A stretch of DNA of 64,000 bases, taken from contig NZ_BAAAXV010000001.1 in the NCBI RefSeq assembly GCF_039535785.1, positions 434,001 to 498,000 of the forward strand, in the 5' to 3' direction. Each line of letters opens with the position of its first letter. The stretch's first letter is position 1. This DNA comes from Nonomuraea helvata. GTDB taxonomy: Bacteria > Actinomycetota > Actinomycetes > Streptosporangiales > Streptosporangiaceae. This document shows positions 34,418 through 42,971 of this stretch, piece after piece. The notes under the pieces are model-generated. The model had not been told where the DNA came from. It saw only the letters and a program-made list of their open reading frames with translations, and searched no databases. Position numbers and translations under genes: made by a program.

Positions 34418-35095
34418 TCACCACCGCCACATCCCCACCCGTACCGGGACCCCGGGAGAGGCGTGCACGAGCGGCCGCCCAGAAGGCGCGGGCAGCCCGG
34501 CGGCCTGGAGCAGGCTCTGGTCCAGATCGGTCAGCTCGGCCCGGCGCAGCGGCCACGGCGGGTGCTCCACCGGCGCCGCCGCCAGCCGGCCGGCCACGCG
34601 GGTGAACAGCAGGAAACGGGCGGTCAGGAAGCTCGCGATCCCGTCGCGCTCCTCCCTTTCCACGGGCAGTCCCGCCGTCACGTCAGCGTCGCACCACGCC
34701 TCACCGCGCCGCGGCCAGAGCCGGCTGCACCGGTAACGCGTGTGGGCGCCGTCGGAGCGCACCGACATGTCGGACCAGAAGTACGGCAGCCAGTAGCCCG
34801 CGCGGCCTCCGAGCGCGGCGGCGAGCCGGCCGGCGTCCAGCGACAGGAACCAGATCCCGCTGCGCCCCCGGTCGTCGCGGACGTAGGTCCGCACGTTGGT
34901 CTCCGGGAACGTGGACAGCACCGGCAGCGTAGGTGTGCCGGTCAGGCGCACCCCGTCCATGCGGAAAGGCGTCAGCCCCACCCAGGCCGCCCCGTCGTAC
35001 GTCTCGACCGTGAGGCAGCCCGGCACCAGGCGCCGCACGAGGTCCGGCGGGTAGCGCCAATGGATGAAGGTGATGTCCGACCAGCGGTGGTACAT
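34418..35095 (-). CDS. DUF2071 (YqjF-type) protein
   Basis: The 225-residue protein starts [20 protein letters not shown] and continues with [30 protein letters not shown] and [11 protein letters not shown], the pattern of DUF2071, an acetoacetate-decarboxylase-like fold of unknown function. It diverges from the epoxide hydrolase gene with 115 nt between starts and has no signal peptide. Earlier in-frame starts exist, but the family homology begins at 35095. Confidence 0.8.
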   Translation of the reverse strand: MYHRWSDITFIHWRYPPDLVRRLVPGCLTVETYDGAAWVGLTPFRMDGVRLTGTPTLPVLSTFPETNVRTYVRDDRGRSGIWFLSLDAGRLAAALGGRAGYWLPYFWSDMSVRSDGAHTRYRCSRLWPRRGEAWCDADVTAGLPVEREERDGIASFLTARFLLFTRVAGRLAAAPVEHPPWPLRRAELTDLDQSLLQAAGLPAPSGRPLVHASPGVPVRVGMWRW

Positions 35096-35210
35096 CACCG
35101 GCCGGGCAACACGAGGAGACGGCACCTCGCATATCTGCCCGTCAACGGCACCGACATTCCCTTGCCAAAGCGGAAAGGAATCTTCCGCATTGGGGCCTAG
35201 CGTTCTTCCC

Positions 35211-36392
35211 ATGGCAGACCAGAGAGAGATCCGCCCCTTCCGTATCGAGATCCCGCAGGCCGACGTGGACGACCTCCGGTCCCGGCTGGCCGCCACGCGC
35301 TGGCCGCGCTCGCCGCAGTCCGGCGACTGGAGCCGCGGCGTTCCCGTCGCCTACCTGAAGCGGCTCGCCGACTACTGGGCCACCGGGTACGACTGGCGCG
35401 CGCAGGAGCGGGCGCTGAACGCGGTCCCGCAGTTCACGACCGAGATCGACGGGCAGACGATCCACTTCTTCCACGCCCGCTCCCCCGAGCCGGACGCGCT
35501 CCCGCTCGTTCTCACGCACGGCTGGCCGAGCTCCCCCGTGGAGTTCCTGAAGCTGATCGGCCCGCTGACCGACCCGCGTGCCCACGGCGGCGACCCGGCG
35601 GACGCCTTCCACGTGGTCGTGCCGTCGCTGCCCGGCTACGGCTTCTCGAACCCCATCGGCGAGGGCGGCTTCAACCTGTTCGGCGTGGCGCGGGCCTGGG
35701 CCGAGCTGATGAGCAGGCTCGGGTATGAGCGGTACGCGGCACAGGGCACCGACGTCGGCACCGGGGTGACCGGAATGCTGCCGATGGTGGATCCGGGCCG
35801 CGTGGCCGGCCTGCACCTCACCGGCACCGGCGCCGCCCCGCCCTTCGGTCCCGCGCTCGAGCTCGATGAGCTCTCGGCCGCCGACCGGGCCCGGGCGGAG
35901 CGGTTCAACAGGTTCAGGGAGGAGGGCATCGGCTACCTGCACATCCAGGCCACCCGGCCGCAGACCCTGGCCTACTCGCTCAACGACTCCCCGGTCGGGC
36001 AGCTCGCCTGGATCGTGGAGAAGTTCGCCGAGTGGACCGACCCGGCCGCGGCGCTCCCCGAGGAGGCCGTCGATCTGGACCAGCTGCTCACCAACGTCAG
36101 CCTCTACTGGTTCACCGGGTCGGGGGCCTCCACCGCCCACGCGGTGTACGAGGGGATGCGGGCCTGGCGGGCCTTCGCGGCGCAGCAGGAGGCGGGGCCG
36201 CAGGCCGAGCACTCCGGCCCGCCGGTGGGGGTGGCCGTCTTCGCCGCGGACTCCACGATCCGCGCTCTCATGGACCCGAAGGGGGAGATCGGGCACTGGT
36301 CGGAGTACGACCGGGGCGGCCATTTCGCCGCGATGGAGGTCCCGGACCTGCTCGTCGACGACATCCGGACCTTCTGCCGGGGCCTGCGCTGA
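35211..36392 (+). CDS. epoxide hydrolase (EHN plus alpha/beta-hydrolase)
   Basis: The 393-residue protein has the N-terminal EHN domain ([37 protein letters not shown]) and an alpha/beta-hydrolase core with [10 protein letters not shown] (oxyanion), the nucleophile Asp in QGTDVGTGV and the catalytic His in RGGHFAAME. It should hydrolyse epoxides to diols in the cytoplasm. ATG 35211 follows a plausible -10 (TAGCGT, 35198) by seven nt, so the mRNA may be leaderless. It converges with the histidine kinase gene. Length is normal for the mEH-like bacterial group. Confidence 0.88.
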   Translation: MADQREIRPFRIEIPQADVDDLRSRLAATRWPRSPQSGDWSRGVPVAYLKRLADYWATGYDWRAQERALNAVPQFTTEIDGQTIHFFHARSPEPDALPLVLTHGWPSSPVEFLKLIGPLTDPRAHGGDPADAFHVVVPSLPGYGFSNPIGEGGFNLFGVARAWAELMSRLGYERYAAQGTDVGTGVTGMLPMVDPGRVAGLHLTGTGAAPPFGPALELDELSAADRARAERFNRFREEGIGYLHIQATRPQTLAYSLNDSPVGQLAWIVEKFAEWTDPAAALPEEAVDLDQLLTNVSLYWFTGSGASTAHAVYEGMRAWRAFAAQQEAGPQAEHSGPPVGVAVFAADSTIRALMDPKGEIGHWSEYDRGGHFAAMEVPDLLVDDIRTFCRGLR

Positions 36393-36400
36393 CCGGAGCC

Positions 36401-38182
36401 TCACGCCGGGCGCCCGCCGTCACGCACGGGCAGCGCCGCCTCGAGCCGGTAATGGCCGTCCCGCGACGCGGTCGTGAGGCGGCCGCCGCGGGCGGCGAGG
36501 CGCTCGGCGAGATTGGCGATCCCCTGGCCGGGTTCGGCGGTGCGGCCGGTCACGCCGTCGCCGGTCACGCCGTCGCCAGTCACGCCGTCGCCAGTCACGC
36601 CGTCGCCAGTCACGCCGTCGCCGGTCACGCCGTCGTTGGTCAGGCGGAGGCGTACCTGGTCGTCGGCGGCTGACAGGGCGATCGTCACGTGGCGTGCCTG
36701 GCTGTGCCGCAGCACGTTGGTGACGGCCTCGCGGACCACGACGGCGAGCAGGGCGTCGTCGGCCTCCTCCGGCACGGGTCCGGCGTCGATCAGGACCGTC
36801 GCGCCGGAGGCCTCGAGGACTTCGCGCGCGGAGTCGAGCTCCGACCGCAGCCGCAGCGCGGGCTCGCGCTCGCCGGGGATGGCACGCAGGTCGGCGAGGG
36901 CGTCGCGGGCCACGGTGACGATGCCGGCCAGCTCGGCCTCGGCACGGGCCGGGTCGCGGGCGGCCAGCTCGGCCTTGACGGTGATCGCGGACAGGCAGTA
37001 GCCGATCAGGTCGTGCACGTCCTGGGCGATCCTGCGCCGCTCCCGAGCCGCGGCCAGCCCGGCGAGCGCGAGCCGCGACTCGCGCACCTGGTAGACCAGC
37101 CGGGTCACCGCGGTCAGCCCGTAGAACATCGCCGACATGCCCGCCACCTCCTGCAGGGCGGCCGGCACGCCCGCGGGCGAGCCGTACCGGATGATGAGCA
37201 CGATCGGCACGCTGCCCACCACGACCGCGTAGAGCGCCCACGCGAGCCGCCACGAGGGGATCACGATCAGCAGCGCGGCGGCGGCCCACCCGACCAGCTG
37301 GTAGTACGGGCGGTGCGGCTCGAGCAGCGGCAGCCACGCGATCACCAGCTGGGCGGGCAGCGTCCAGGCGGCGTGCCGCGGCCACGTGCCGGGAGGGCGC
37401 GGCAGCGCGTGGTACGCCTGCAGGCCGACGACCGCGATGACCGCGGCCCAGTACGCCACCCGCAGCCCGACCGGCACCTGCGCGCGGGCCACGACGATGA
37501 TCGCGGCGACCGGGACCCACAGGTAGACGACCGTCAGGATGGGCACCGCGAGGCGCGGGGTCAGATCGCCGGCCGGCGGCATGGGCGCCGGCTCGGGTCG
37601 CCGCCTGGCCTGCTGCGCGGCCTGCCGGGTCAGCGGCGGGATCTCCGCGGCGCGCCCGGCGGCGGCCAGCCCGATGACGCCGGACAGCGCGGAGCCGAGC
37701 ACGGCCTCCAGGGTGTGACCGGCCCGCTCGCGCTCCTCGGCCACCGTCTGGGCGGCCAGTTCGGCCCGGGTGGCGTGCAGCTCGTCGCGCAGATCGCTGA
37801 GCCGGGTGAGGGCGAAGACGACCAGCCCCTGCGTGGCCGTGTTGCCGACGGCGTTCACCCAGACGTAGGGGTCGGCGCCGAGGTTCAGCAGGCCCGCGGC
37901 GGCTGCCACGCAGGTGAAGAGCGCCCAGCGCACCGGGCCGCGCGCGACCAGCAGCGCGGAGGCGGCGAAGAACGCCGACGGGCCGCCGAACGGCACCGGC
38001 CCCGCCCAGGCGAACAGCACCGCCTGTCCCGCCACCAGCCACCAGCCCCGCAGCCGCCTGGTCCGCGGTAACGAGCACAGGACCTGCAGGCCGAGGGAGA
38101 GCAGGGCCGGCACGCCCGGCAGGCCGCCCGTCGCGGGGATCGTGAGGAGGACGAGCACCACCAGGATGATGAGCGTGGACAC
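36401..38182 (-). CDS. membrane sensor histidine kinase (HisKA_3 type) with internal VTGDG repeat
   Basis: The 593-residue protein has two blocks of membrane helices (about 1-125 and 210-360). The DHp box is ERRRIAQDVHDLIGYCLSAI with His390, followed by VREAVTNVLRHSQA (N box) and GQGIANLAERL (G box). Between the N and G boxes six VTGDG pentapeptides lengthen the ATP-lid region (DNA repeat 36549-36638). Residues about 148-172 (AEERERAGHTLEAV) look like a decayed second DHp helix, suggesting an internal duplication. It probably works with the response regulator at 40241 although a hydrolase gene separates them. Start GTG 38182 has GGGGAAC upstream. Confidence 0.85.
   Translation of the reverse strand: MSTLIILVVLVLLTIPATGGLPGVPALLSLGLQVLCSLPRTRRLRGWWLVAGQAVLFAWAGPVPFGGPSAFFAASALLVARGPVRWALFTCVAAAAGLLNLGADPYVWVNAVGNTATQGLVVFALTRLSDLRDELHATRAELAAQTVAEERERAGHTLEAVLGSALSGVIGLAAAGRAAEIPPLTRQAAQQARRRPEPAPMPPAGDLTPRLAVPILTVVYLWVPVAAIIVVARAQVPVGLRVAYWAAVIAVVGLQAYHALPRPPGTWPRHAAWTLPAQLVIAWLPLLEPHRPYYQLVGWAAAALLIVIPSWRLAWALYAVVVGSVPIVLIIRYGSPAGVPAALQEVAGMSAMFYGLTAVTRLVYQVRESRLALAGLAAARERRRIAQDVHDLIGYCLSAITVKAELAARDPARAEAELAGIVTVARDALADLRAIPGEREPALRLRSELDSAREVLEASGATVLIDAGPVPEEADDALLAVVVREAVTNVLRHSQARHVTIALSAADDQVRLRLTNDGVTGDGVTGDGVTGDGVTGDGVTGDGVTGRTAEPGQGIANLAERLAARGGRLTTASRDGHYRLEAALPVRDGGRPA
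36549..36638 (-). repeat. 15-bp tandem repeat inside the histidine kinase gene
   Basis: Six consecutive 15-bp units (GTCACGCCGTCGCC plus G or A on the plus strand; the last unit is variant) encode VTGDG repeats without disturbing the frame. Unit length is a multiple of three, so copy-number change would alter the lid length and not the frame. Confidence 0.95.
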
Positions 38183-38260
38183 CCGTTCCCCACCGCGACA
38201 CGATCTTCAGCGTTCCCGCCAAAGCATCCCACAGGCCGTGCCGCGCCCCCGCGTACGGGT

Positions 38261-40117
38261 TCAGCCGAAGACGCCTCCGACCATGCCGTAGAGGTAGGCG
38301 ACCACCATGAAGGCCACCGTGACGAGCCCGAACGCCGTGTACGAGATCCGTCCCGCCGGCCCCCACCACCCCTTCCACCAGGCGCACACCGAGCAGGCCG
38401 CGACCCCTCCGCTGAGGACGAACGCCGTCGAGGAGGCGGTCAGGGCCACCGTGAGGAGCGGGGATCCGAGGAAGACCGCGTCGGTGGGCGCGACGGCGAT
38501 CGTGACGGCGAAGCCGTACGCGAAGAGCAGGACGAGCGCGCTGGTGAGCCAGGCGAGCCACCACGCGGGCCGGTGCCGGGCCGGACGCCCGCGGAGCCTG
38601 CGTACGAGCGCGGCCACCGGGATCCCGAGCGCGGCGACCAGGAACGCGGTCAGCCCCGCGTAGACCAGCCACACGTGGAGCGCGGCGCCGGAGCGCTGGA
38701 ACGTGGCCGCCTCCTCCTGGTGGCCGCCGGCGAGCAGGCCGTGGCCGTCGAAGGCGATGCGCTCCTGACCGCCCCGCTCGGCGAACAGGCCGGGGCCGAT
38801 GAGCTGCCACGCCTGGTCCGGCTTGGCGGAGTCACGTGACAGGCCGGTCGTGGTGATCGTCCCGTCGCCCGTGGACTCCACGGTCACGGTCTTGAACAGC
38901 GCCCCGGCCTGCAGGAGGTCGCCGCGGATCCTGGTCGAGGTGTACGTGCCCGCGTACCCGGAGGTGTCCCCGCGCACCGGCCGCGGATCGTCCGCACGGC
39001 CCGGGAAGTAGCGGTCGACGATCTGGTTGATCAGGTCGTGGGCGGCCGTCGTGGGGTCCTCGCCGTTGTAGACGACGTAGACGCCGCTCCTCTGGTCGGG
39101 CAGCAAGGCGAGGACGTGGTGGAAGCCGTTGATGTCGCCGCCCTTGTAGAAGATCCGGTGGCCGTTCCTGGACAGCTCCTCGAGGCCGTACCCGATGCCG
39201 GGGAGCCGCTCGTCCTGCGTGTAGTGGCGGCGCATCATGGTGGCGCCGATGTTCCGGCCCAGCCGGGGGTCGTTGCCGAGCAGCGCGATCATCAGGCGGC
39301 CCATGTCGGCGGCGGTGGTGACGGGTCCCGCCCCGGAGGCGGGCGACCCGTAGTAGCGCTTGTACGGAACGTCCCCGTTGTACCCCTGGGCGAGGGTGGC
39401 GGTCAGCGGGCCGGGCAGCGGCGCGGCGAACGACGTGCCCGTCATGCCGAGCGGCGTCAGGATGTGCTGCCGCACGTACTCGGCGAACGGCTGTCCGGAG
39501 GCCACCTCCACCAGGTGGCCCGCGAGGTTGTAGGCGTAGTTGTCGTAGGCGAGCACGGTCCCCGGCGGGCGCACCCGTTCCGGCTGACCGTCCTCGACCA
39601 CCTTCGCCAGTGGCGGGGCGGCGGCCGGATCGTCCCAGGACGAGCCGAGCACGTCGTCCTCGAACCCGGCCGTGTGGGTCAGCAGGTGCTCCAGGGTGAC
39701 CGGCCGCCCGGGGAAAGTGTCCTTGATCTTGAAGGTCTTCAGGTACGTGTTGACGTCGGCGTGCAGGTCGAGCCTGCCCTGCTCGACCAGCTGGAGCGCG
39801 GCGATCGCGGTGAACGTCTTGGCCGTCGAGGCCGTGAAGAACCCCGTGCGGGCCGCGTCGACCGGTACGCGGCCCGCCAGGTCGGCGTAGCCGTACCCCT
39901 GGGCGAACACCTGCCGCCCGCCCGACACCACCGAGACCGCCGCGCCGGGGATCCCGTGCCCGGCGAGCTGCGCCGGCACCACCTCGTCGACCAGCGTCCC
40001 GACGCCTGCCATATCCGTGGCCATATCTGTGACCAGGTCCGTGGCGGCGGTGGCCGTACCGCAGAGGCCGGACACCAGCAGCGCGGTCATCAGGCCGAGG
40101 AACAGGGCTCTCTTCAT
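38261..40117 (-). CDS. membrane-anchored beta-lactamase-family serine hydrolase
   Basis: The 618-residue product has a Sec signal (MKRALFLGLMTALLVSGLCG), an extracellular serine beta-lactamase/DD-peptidase-like domain and four C-terminal membrane helices (about 485-615). The active-site Ser97-X-X-Lys100 (STAK), the Tyr191-X-Asn193 motif (YDN) and the KGG-type motif YKGGDING are visible. Such proteins can be peptidases, esterases or amidases on cell-envelope substrates; a lactamase role is not implied. It is 78 nt upstream of the kinase and divergent from the response regulator, which suggests a shared envelope-stress module. Confidence 0.85.
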   Translation of the reverse strand: MKRALFLGLMTALLVSGLCGTATAATDLVTDMATDMAGVGTLVDEVVPAQLAGHGIPGAAVSVVSGGRQVFAQGYGYADLAGRVPVDAARTGFFTASTAKTFTAIAALQLVEQGRLDLHADVNTYLKTFKIKDTFPGRPVTLEHLLTHTAGFEDDVLGSSWDDPAAAPPLAKVVEDGQPERVRPPGTVLAYDNYAYNLAGHLVEVASGQPFAEYVRQHILTPLGMTGTSFAAPLPGPLTATLAQGYNGDVPYKRYYGSPASGAGPVTTAADMGRLMIALLGNDPRLGRNIGATMMRRHYTQDERLPGIGYGLEELSRNGHRIFYKGGDINGFHHVLALLPDQRSGVYVVYNGEDPTTAAHDLINQIVDRYFPGRADDPRPVRGDTSGYAGTYTSTRIRGDLLQAGALFKTVTVESTGDGTITTTGLSRDSAKPDQAWQLIGPGLFAERGGQERIAFDGHGLLAGGHQEEAATFQRSGAALHVWLVYAGLTAFLVAALGIPVAALVRRLRGRPARHRPAWWLAWLTSALVLLFAYGFAVTIAVAPTDAVFLGSPLLTVALTASSTAFVLSGGVAACSVCAWWKGWWGPAGRISYTAFGLVTVAFMVVAYLYGMVGGVFG

Positions 40118-40240
40118 ACCTCCAAGATCGCGAGGCCGGACGGTCGCGGACCAGTGCCTGGCACCTCGATCCGGGATGTGAAATACACGAACCGGACACC
40201 GGAAATATCATGGTCCTTTCTGCTTCGGGGGGAGTCGAGG

Positions 40241-40846
40241 GTGATCCGGGTGCTGCTGGCCGAGGACATGCACCTCATCCGGGGCGCGCTGGCCTCGCTC
40301 CTGCGCCTGGAGCCCGACATCGAGGTCGTCTCCGAGGTGCCGTCCGGGGACGCGGTGGTGCCCGCGGCGCTGGAGCACCGGCCCGACGTCGCGGTGCTGG
40401 ACGTGCAGATGCCCGTCATGGACGGGATCGAGGCCGCCGCCGAGCTCGGCAGACGCCTCCCCGGCTGCCGCGTGCTCATGCTCACCCAGCTGGGCCGCCC
40501 CGAGGTCCTGCGCAGGGCGCTCGCAGCCCGGGTCGGCGGCTTCATGCTGAAGGACGCTCCGCCCGCCGACCTCGCCGCGGCCGTGCGCCGCGTCCACGCC
40601 GGGGAGACGGTGATCGATCCCGCCCTCGCCGCGGCGACCATCACGGCCAGGGAGAACCCGCTGTCACCGCGCGAGGTGGACGTGCTGCGCCTGGCCGCCG
40701 GCGGCGACGACCTCGCGGAGATCGCGGCCGCGCTGCACCTGACGAAGGGCACCGTACGCAACTACCTGGGGGCGATCGTCACCAAGCTCGACGCCCGCAA
40801 CCGGCTGGACGCCGTCCGGATCGCCACCGAAGCCGGCTGGCTCTGA
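40241..40846 (+). CDS. NarL/LuxR-type response regulator
   Basis: The 201-residue regulator has a receiver domain (VIRVLLAEDMHLIRGALASL with acidic cluster, phospho-acceptor in VAVLDVQMPVMDG, Lys in FMLKDAPP) and a LuxR-type helix-turn-helix (LSPREVDVLRLAAGGDDLAE, TVRNYLGAIVTKL). GTG 40241 is preceded by GGGGGAG. It is divergent from the beta-lactamase-family gene, which sits between it and the histidine kinase. Confidence 0.92.
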   Translation: MIRVLLAEDMHLIRGALASLLRLEPDIEVVSEVPSGDAVVPAALEHRPDVAVLDVQMPVMDGIEAAAELGRRLPGCRVLMLTQLGRPEVLRRALAARVGGFMLKDAPPADLAAAVRRVHAGETVIDPALAAATITARENPLSPREVDVLRLAAGGDDLAEIAAALHLTKGTVRNYLGAIVTKLDARNRLDAVRIATEAGWL

Positions 40847-40908
40847 ACATTTCGTAAAAGTCCGAAGCATGGCGGTATGAGCGGCGATCAGGGCTAGCCT
40901 GCCGTTCC

Positions 40909-41568
40909 ATGATGTACGGCCCCCAACAGCCACCGTTCAACCCCTCGTATCCCCCGCGCCAGCCGCCGCCCGCCTTCGCGCCGCCTCCCGTGGTGATCGA
41001 CGTCGGCCGTGACGCCAAGGTGAAGGCGCTGATCGGCGGGTCCGTCGCGGGGGCCATCGGCCTCATCTCGATCTTCTCCGCGTTCACCGGGCAGACGACG
41101 GGCGGCTCCGGCTCGGCGGTCGTGGTGCTGATCCTCGGGCTGGTCTTCCTGCTCATCGGGCTGCTGCCGATCATCGCCTGGCGCAAAATCAGCCGGCCTC
41201 GCCGGCTCGTCTTCGACGGCTTCGGCGTGCGCTGGGACGACCCTCAGGGCAGGCCGTGGGCCGTTCCGTGGAACGAGCTGTCCGGGGTGGGCATCTCGCG
41301 TACGCAGCAGCGCCGGGTCAAACTGGCCGACTACCTGATCCGCAGGACGATGGTCCGCCTCGATCTCTTCCCCGCCGACCATGGCTTCCGCGCGCGCCAT
41401 CCGGACATGGAGCCCCTGTGGGAGTTCCACACGGTCAAGAACGGCTACCGGCTCCCGCTGGGCTCGAACCCCAAGTACATCCCGGTCATCGAGCACGCGA
41501 TGCGCCAGTACCGCCCGGCCGTCTACCTGGGCATCCGCGACGAGGGCTTCATGGTGGGCCTCGTCTGA
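40909..41568 (+). CDS. membrane protein with Pro-rich N-terminus and possible PH-like domain
   Basis: The 219-residue protein has a Pro/Gln-rich cytoplasmic start (YGPQQPPFNPSYPPRQPPPA), two membrane helices (about 45-62 and 68-92) and a C-terminal region that looks like a bacterial PH-like fold (RRLVFDGFGVRWDDP, VPWNELSGVGISRT). Function is unknown. It converges with pcaG. Confidence 0.6.
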   Translation: MMYGPQQPPFNPSYPPRQPPPAFAPPPVVIDVGRDAKVKALIGGSVAGAIGLISIFSAFTGQTTGGSGSAVVVLILGLVFLLIGLLPIIAWRKISRPRRLVFDGFGVRWDDPQGRPWAVPWNELSGVGISRTQQRRVKLADYLIRRTMVRLDLFPADHGFRARHPDMEPLWEFHTVKNGYRLPLGSNPKYIPVIEHAMRQYRPAVYLGIRDEGFMVGLV

Positions 41569-41587
41569 GCCCCGGCCCGCCGCCTCC

Positions 41588-42124
41588 TCAGCCGAAGTCG
41601 AGGAAGACGGTCTCCTTCTCGCCCTGCAGGTGGATGTCGAACCGGTAGACACCCTCGCGCTCCTCCACCGGCACCAGCGTCCGCCTGCGCTCCGGGGGCA
41701 GCGAGTCGAGGAAGGCGTCCTGGCCGAAGTAGATGCGGGTGTAGAGGTGGTGGAGCAGGCCGCGGGCGAACACGCAGACGCTGATGTACCCGGTGCCCGG
41801 CGGCAGCGTGCGCAGGGTCCAGCGGCCGTCGCCGTCGGTGGGCACCCGGCCGAAGCCGGTGAAGTCGACGCCGTGCCTGCCGAGCAGCGTGCCGCTCACG
41901 GGGTCGCGCCGGAGCGTGCCCGGCGCCCCCCGCAGGCTGCCGGACAGGTCGGCCTGCCAGAACTCCAGCAGCGCGTCGGGCACCGGCTCGCCCGCGCCGT
42001 CGTACACGTATCCGTGGACGGTGATCCCGCCCCCGTCGCTCGGTGGGGCCAGGTCGCCGCCACGGGGGATCGGGAGCGCGAAGCCGTAGAACGGGCCCAC
42101 GGTCTGGGAGGGGGTGGGGTTCAT
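41588..42124 (-). CDS. pcaG: protocatechuate 3,4-dioxygenase alpha subunit
   Basis: The 178-residue protein begins NPTPSQTVGPFYGFALP and has the intradiol dioxygenase fold (FWQADLSGSLRG, HGVDFTGFGRVPTDGDGRW, VCVFARGLLHHLYTRIYF). The alpha subunit lacks the iron ligands. It pairs with PcaH to convert protocatechuate to beta-carboxymuconate. ATG overlaps the pcaH stop (ATGA). It is the last gene of the pca operon in this window; no pcaB or pcaL follows. Confidence 0.92.
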   Translation of the reverse strand: MNPTPSQTVGPFYGFALPIPRGGDLAPPSDGGGITVHGYVYDGAGEPVPDALLEFWQADLSGSLRGAPGTLRRDPVSGTLLGRHGVDFTGFGRVPTDGDGRWTLRTLPPGTGYISVCVFARGLLHHLYTRIYFGQDAFLDSLPPERRRTLVPVEEREGVYRFDIHLQGEKETVFLDFG

Positions 42125-42873
42125 CGGCCCTCCTCCATCCAGGTCGCGGCGGGGCCGTCCAGCACGATGTCCCACCGGTAGCCGAGCGTCCACTCCGGCA
42201 CGGACAGGCCGTGGTCGTAGGCGCAGACCAGCCGCTGCCTGGCCCGCTCGTCGGTGACGGAGTTGAGCACGGGGTCGTACGGGAACAGCGGATCGTTCGG
42301 GAAGTACATCTGCGTCACCAGCCGCTGCGTGAAGGCCGTGCCGAACACGGAGAAGTGGATGTGCGCGGGCCGCCAGGCGTTGACGTGGTTGCGCCACGGG
42401 TACGCGCCCGGCTTGATCGTGGTGAACGTGTAGCGGCCCTCCTCGTCGGTCAGGCAGCGGCCCACGCCGGTGAAGTTGGGGTCGAGCGGCGCGGGATGGT
42501 CGTCGCGCTGGTGCAGGTACCGGCCGGAGGCGTTGGCCTGCCAGATCTCCACCAGCTGACCGCGCACCGGGCGCCCGTCACGGTCCAGCACCCGCCCCTG
42601 CACAGTGATCCGCTCCCCCAGCGGCTCACCGAGGTGCTGCCTGGTCAGGTCCGAGTCGAACGGGCTGACGTCGGCGACACCGAAGACCGGCCCGGTCAGC
42701 TCGGCCGCCTCCGGATCCTTCAGCGCGACGAGCGGCTGCTTGGGGTGGCGCAGCACGCTGCTGCGGTAGGGGGCGAAGTCCCGATCGGGATGGTCGGCCG
42801 CCGCTCCGCCGCGGGCCGTGTGCACCTCGGCGATCTCGCGGTCGATGTCGGCTTGGGTGAGGGGCGAGGTCAT
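42121..42873 (-). CDS. pcaH: protocatechuate 3,4-dioxygenase beta subunit
   Basis: The 250-residue iron subunit shows the ligand segments GAYPWRNHVNAWRPAHIHFS (Tyr, Tyr, His, His region) and WQANASGRYLHQRDD. It catalyses ring cleavage with PcaG. Its ATG at 42873 overlaps the stop of a 24-codon leader frame, and GGAAGG lies nine nt upstream. Confidence 0.95.
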   Translation of the reverse strand: MTSPLTQADIDREIAEVHTARGGAAADHPDRDFAPYRSSVLRHPKQPLVALKDPEAAELTGPVFGVADVSPFDSDLTRQHLGEPLGERITVQGRVLDRDGRPVRGQLVEIWQANASGRYLHQRDDHPAPLDPNFTGVGRCLTDEEGRYTFTTIKPGAYPWRNHVNAWRPAHIHFSVFGTAFTQRLVTQMYFPNDPLFPYDPVLNSVTDERARQRLVCAYDHGLSVPEWTLGYRWDIVLDGPAATWMEEGR

Positions 42874-42944
42874 GTGCGGCTACCTTCCAGGGCGAATACC
42901 AGGCTCATGTGCGGCCACCTTTCCGGGACGACGGCCACGTTCAT
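42870..42944 (-). CDS. 24-codon leader peptide between pcaF and pcaH
   Basis: ATG 42944 lies six nt after the pcaF stop with GGAAAGG upstream, and the frame (MNVAVVPERWPHMSLVFALE...) ends in TGA that overlaps the pcaH start. It is made of repeated copies of the pcaF end and SD. It may simply couple translation of pcaH to pcaF. Confidence 0.4.
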   Translation of the reverse strand: MNVAVVPERWPHMSLVFALEGSRT

Positions 42945-42971
42945 GTGCGGCTACCTTTCCAGGACGACGGC
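42871..42971 (-). repeat. triplicated pcaF-pcaH junction
   Basis: Three units of 35-36 bp, beginning at 42871, 42906 and 42942 on the plus strand, each read (minus strand) as the last codons of pcaF, GGAA(A)GG, a short spacer and GCCGCACATG. Each therefore carries its own SD and ATG. The third lies inside the pcaF 3' end. Confidence 0.85.

Noticed and set aside
36549..36638. CRISPR array
   Set aside because: The 15-bp units are contiguous without spacers and in a coding frame. The 17-bp and 114-bp arrays were also rejected for lack of spacers.
38261..40117. Classical beta-lactamase giving drug resistance
   Set aside because: The motifs are shared with many peptidases and esterases, and the four C-terminal helices are not found in secreted lactamases.
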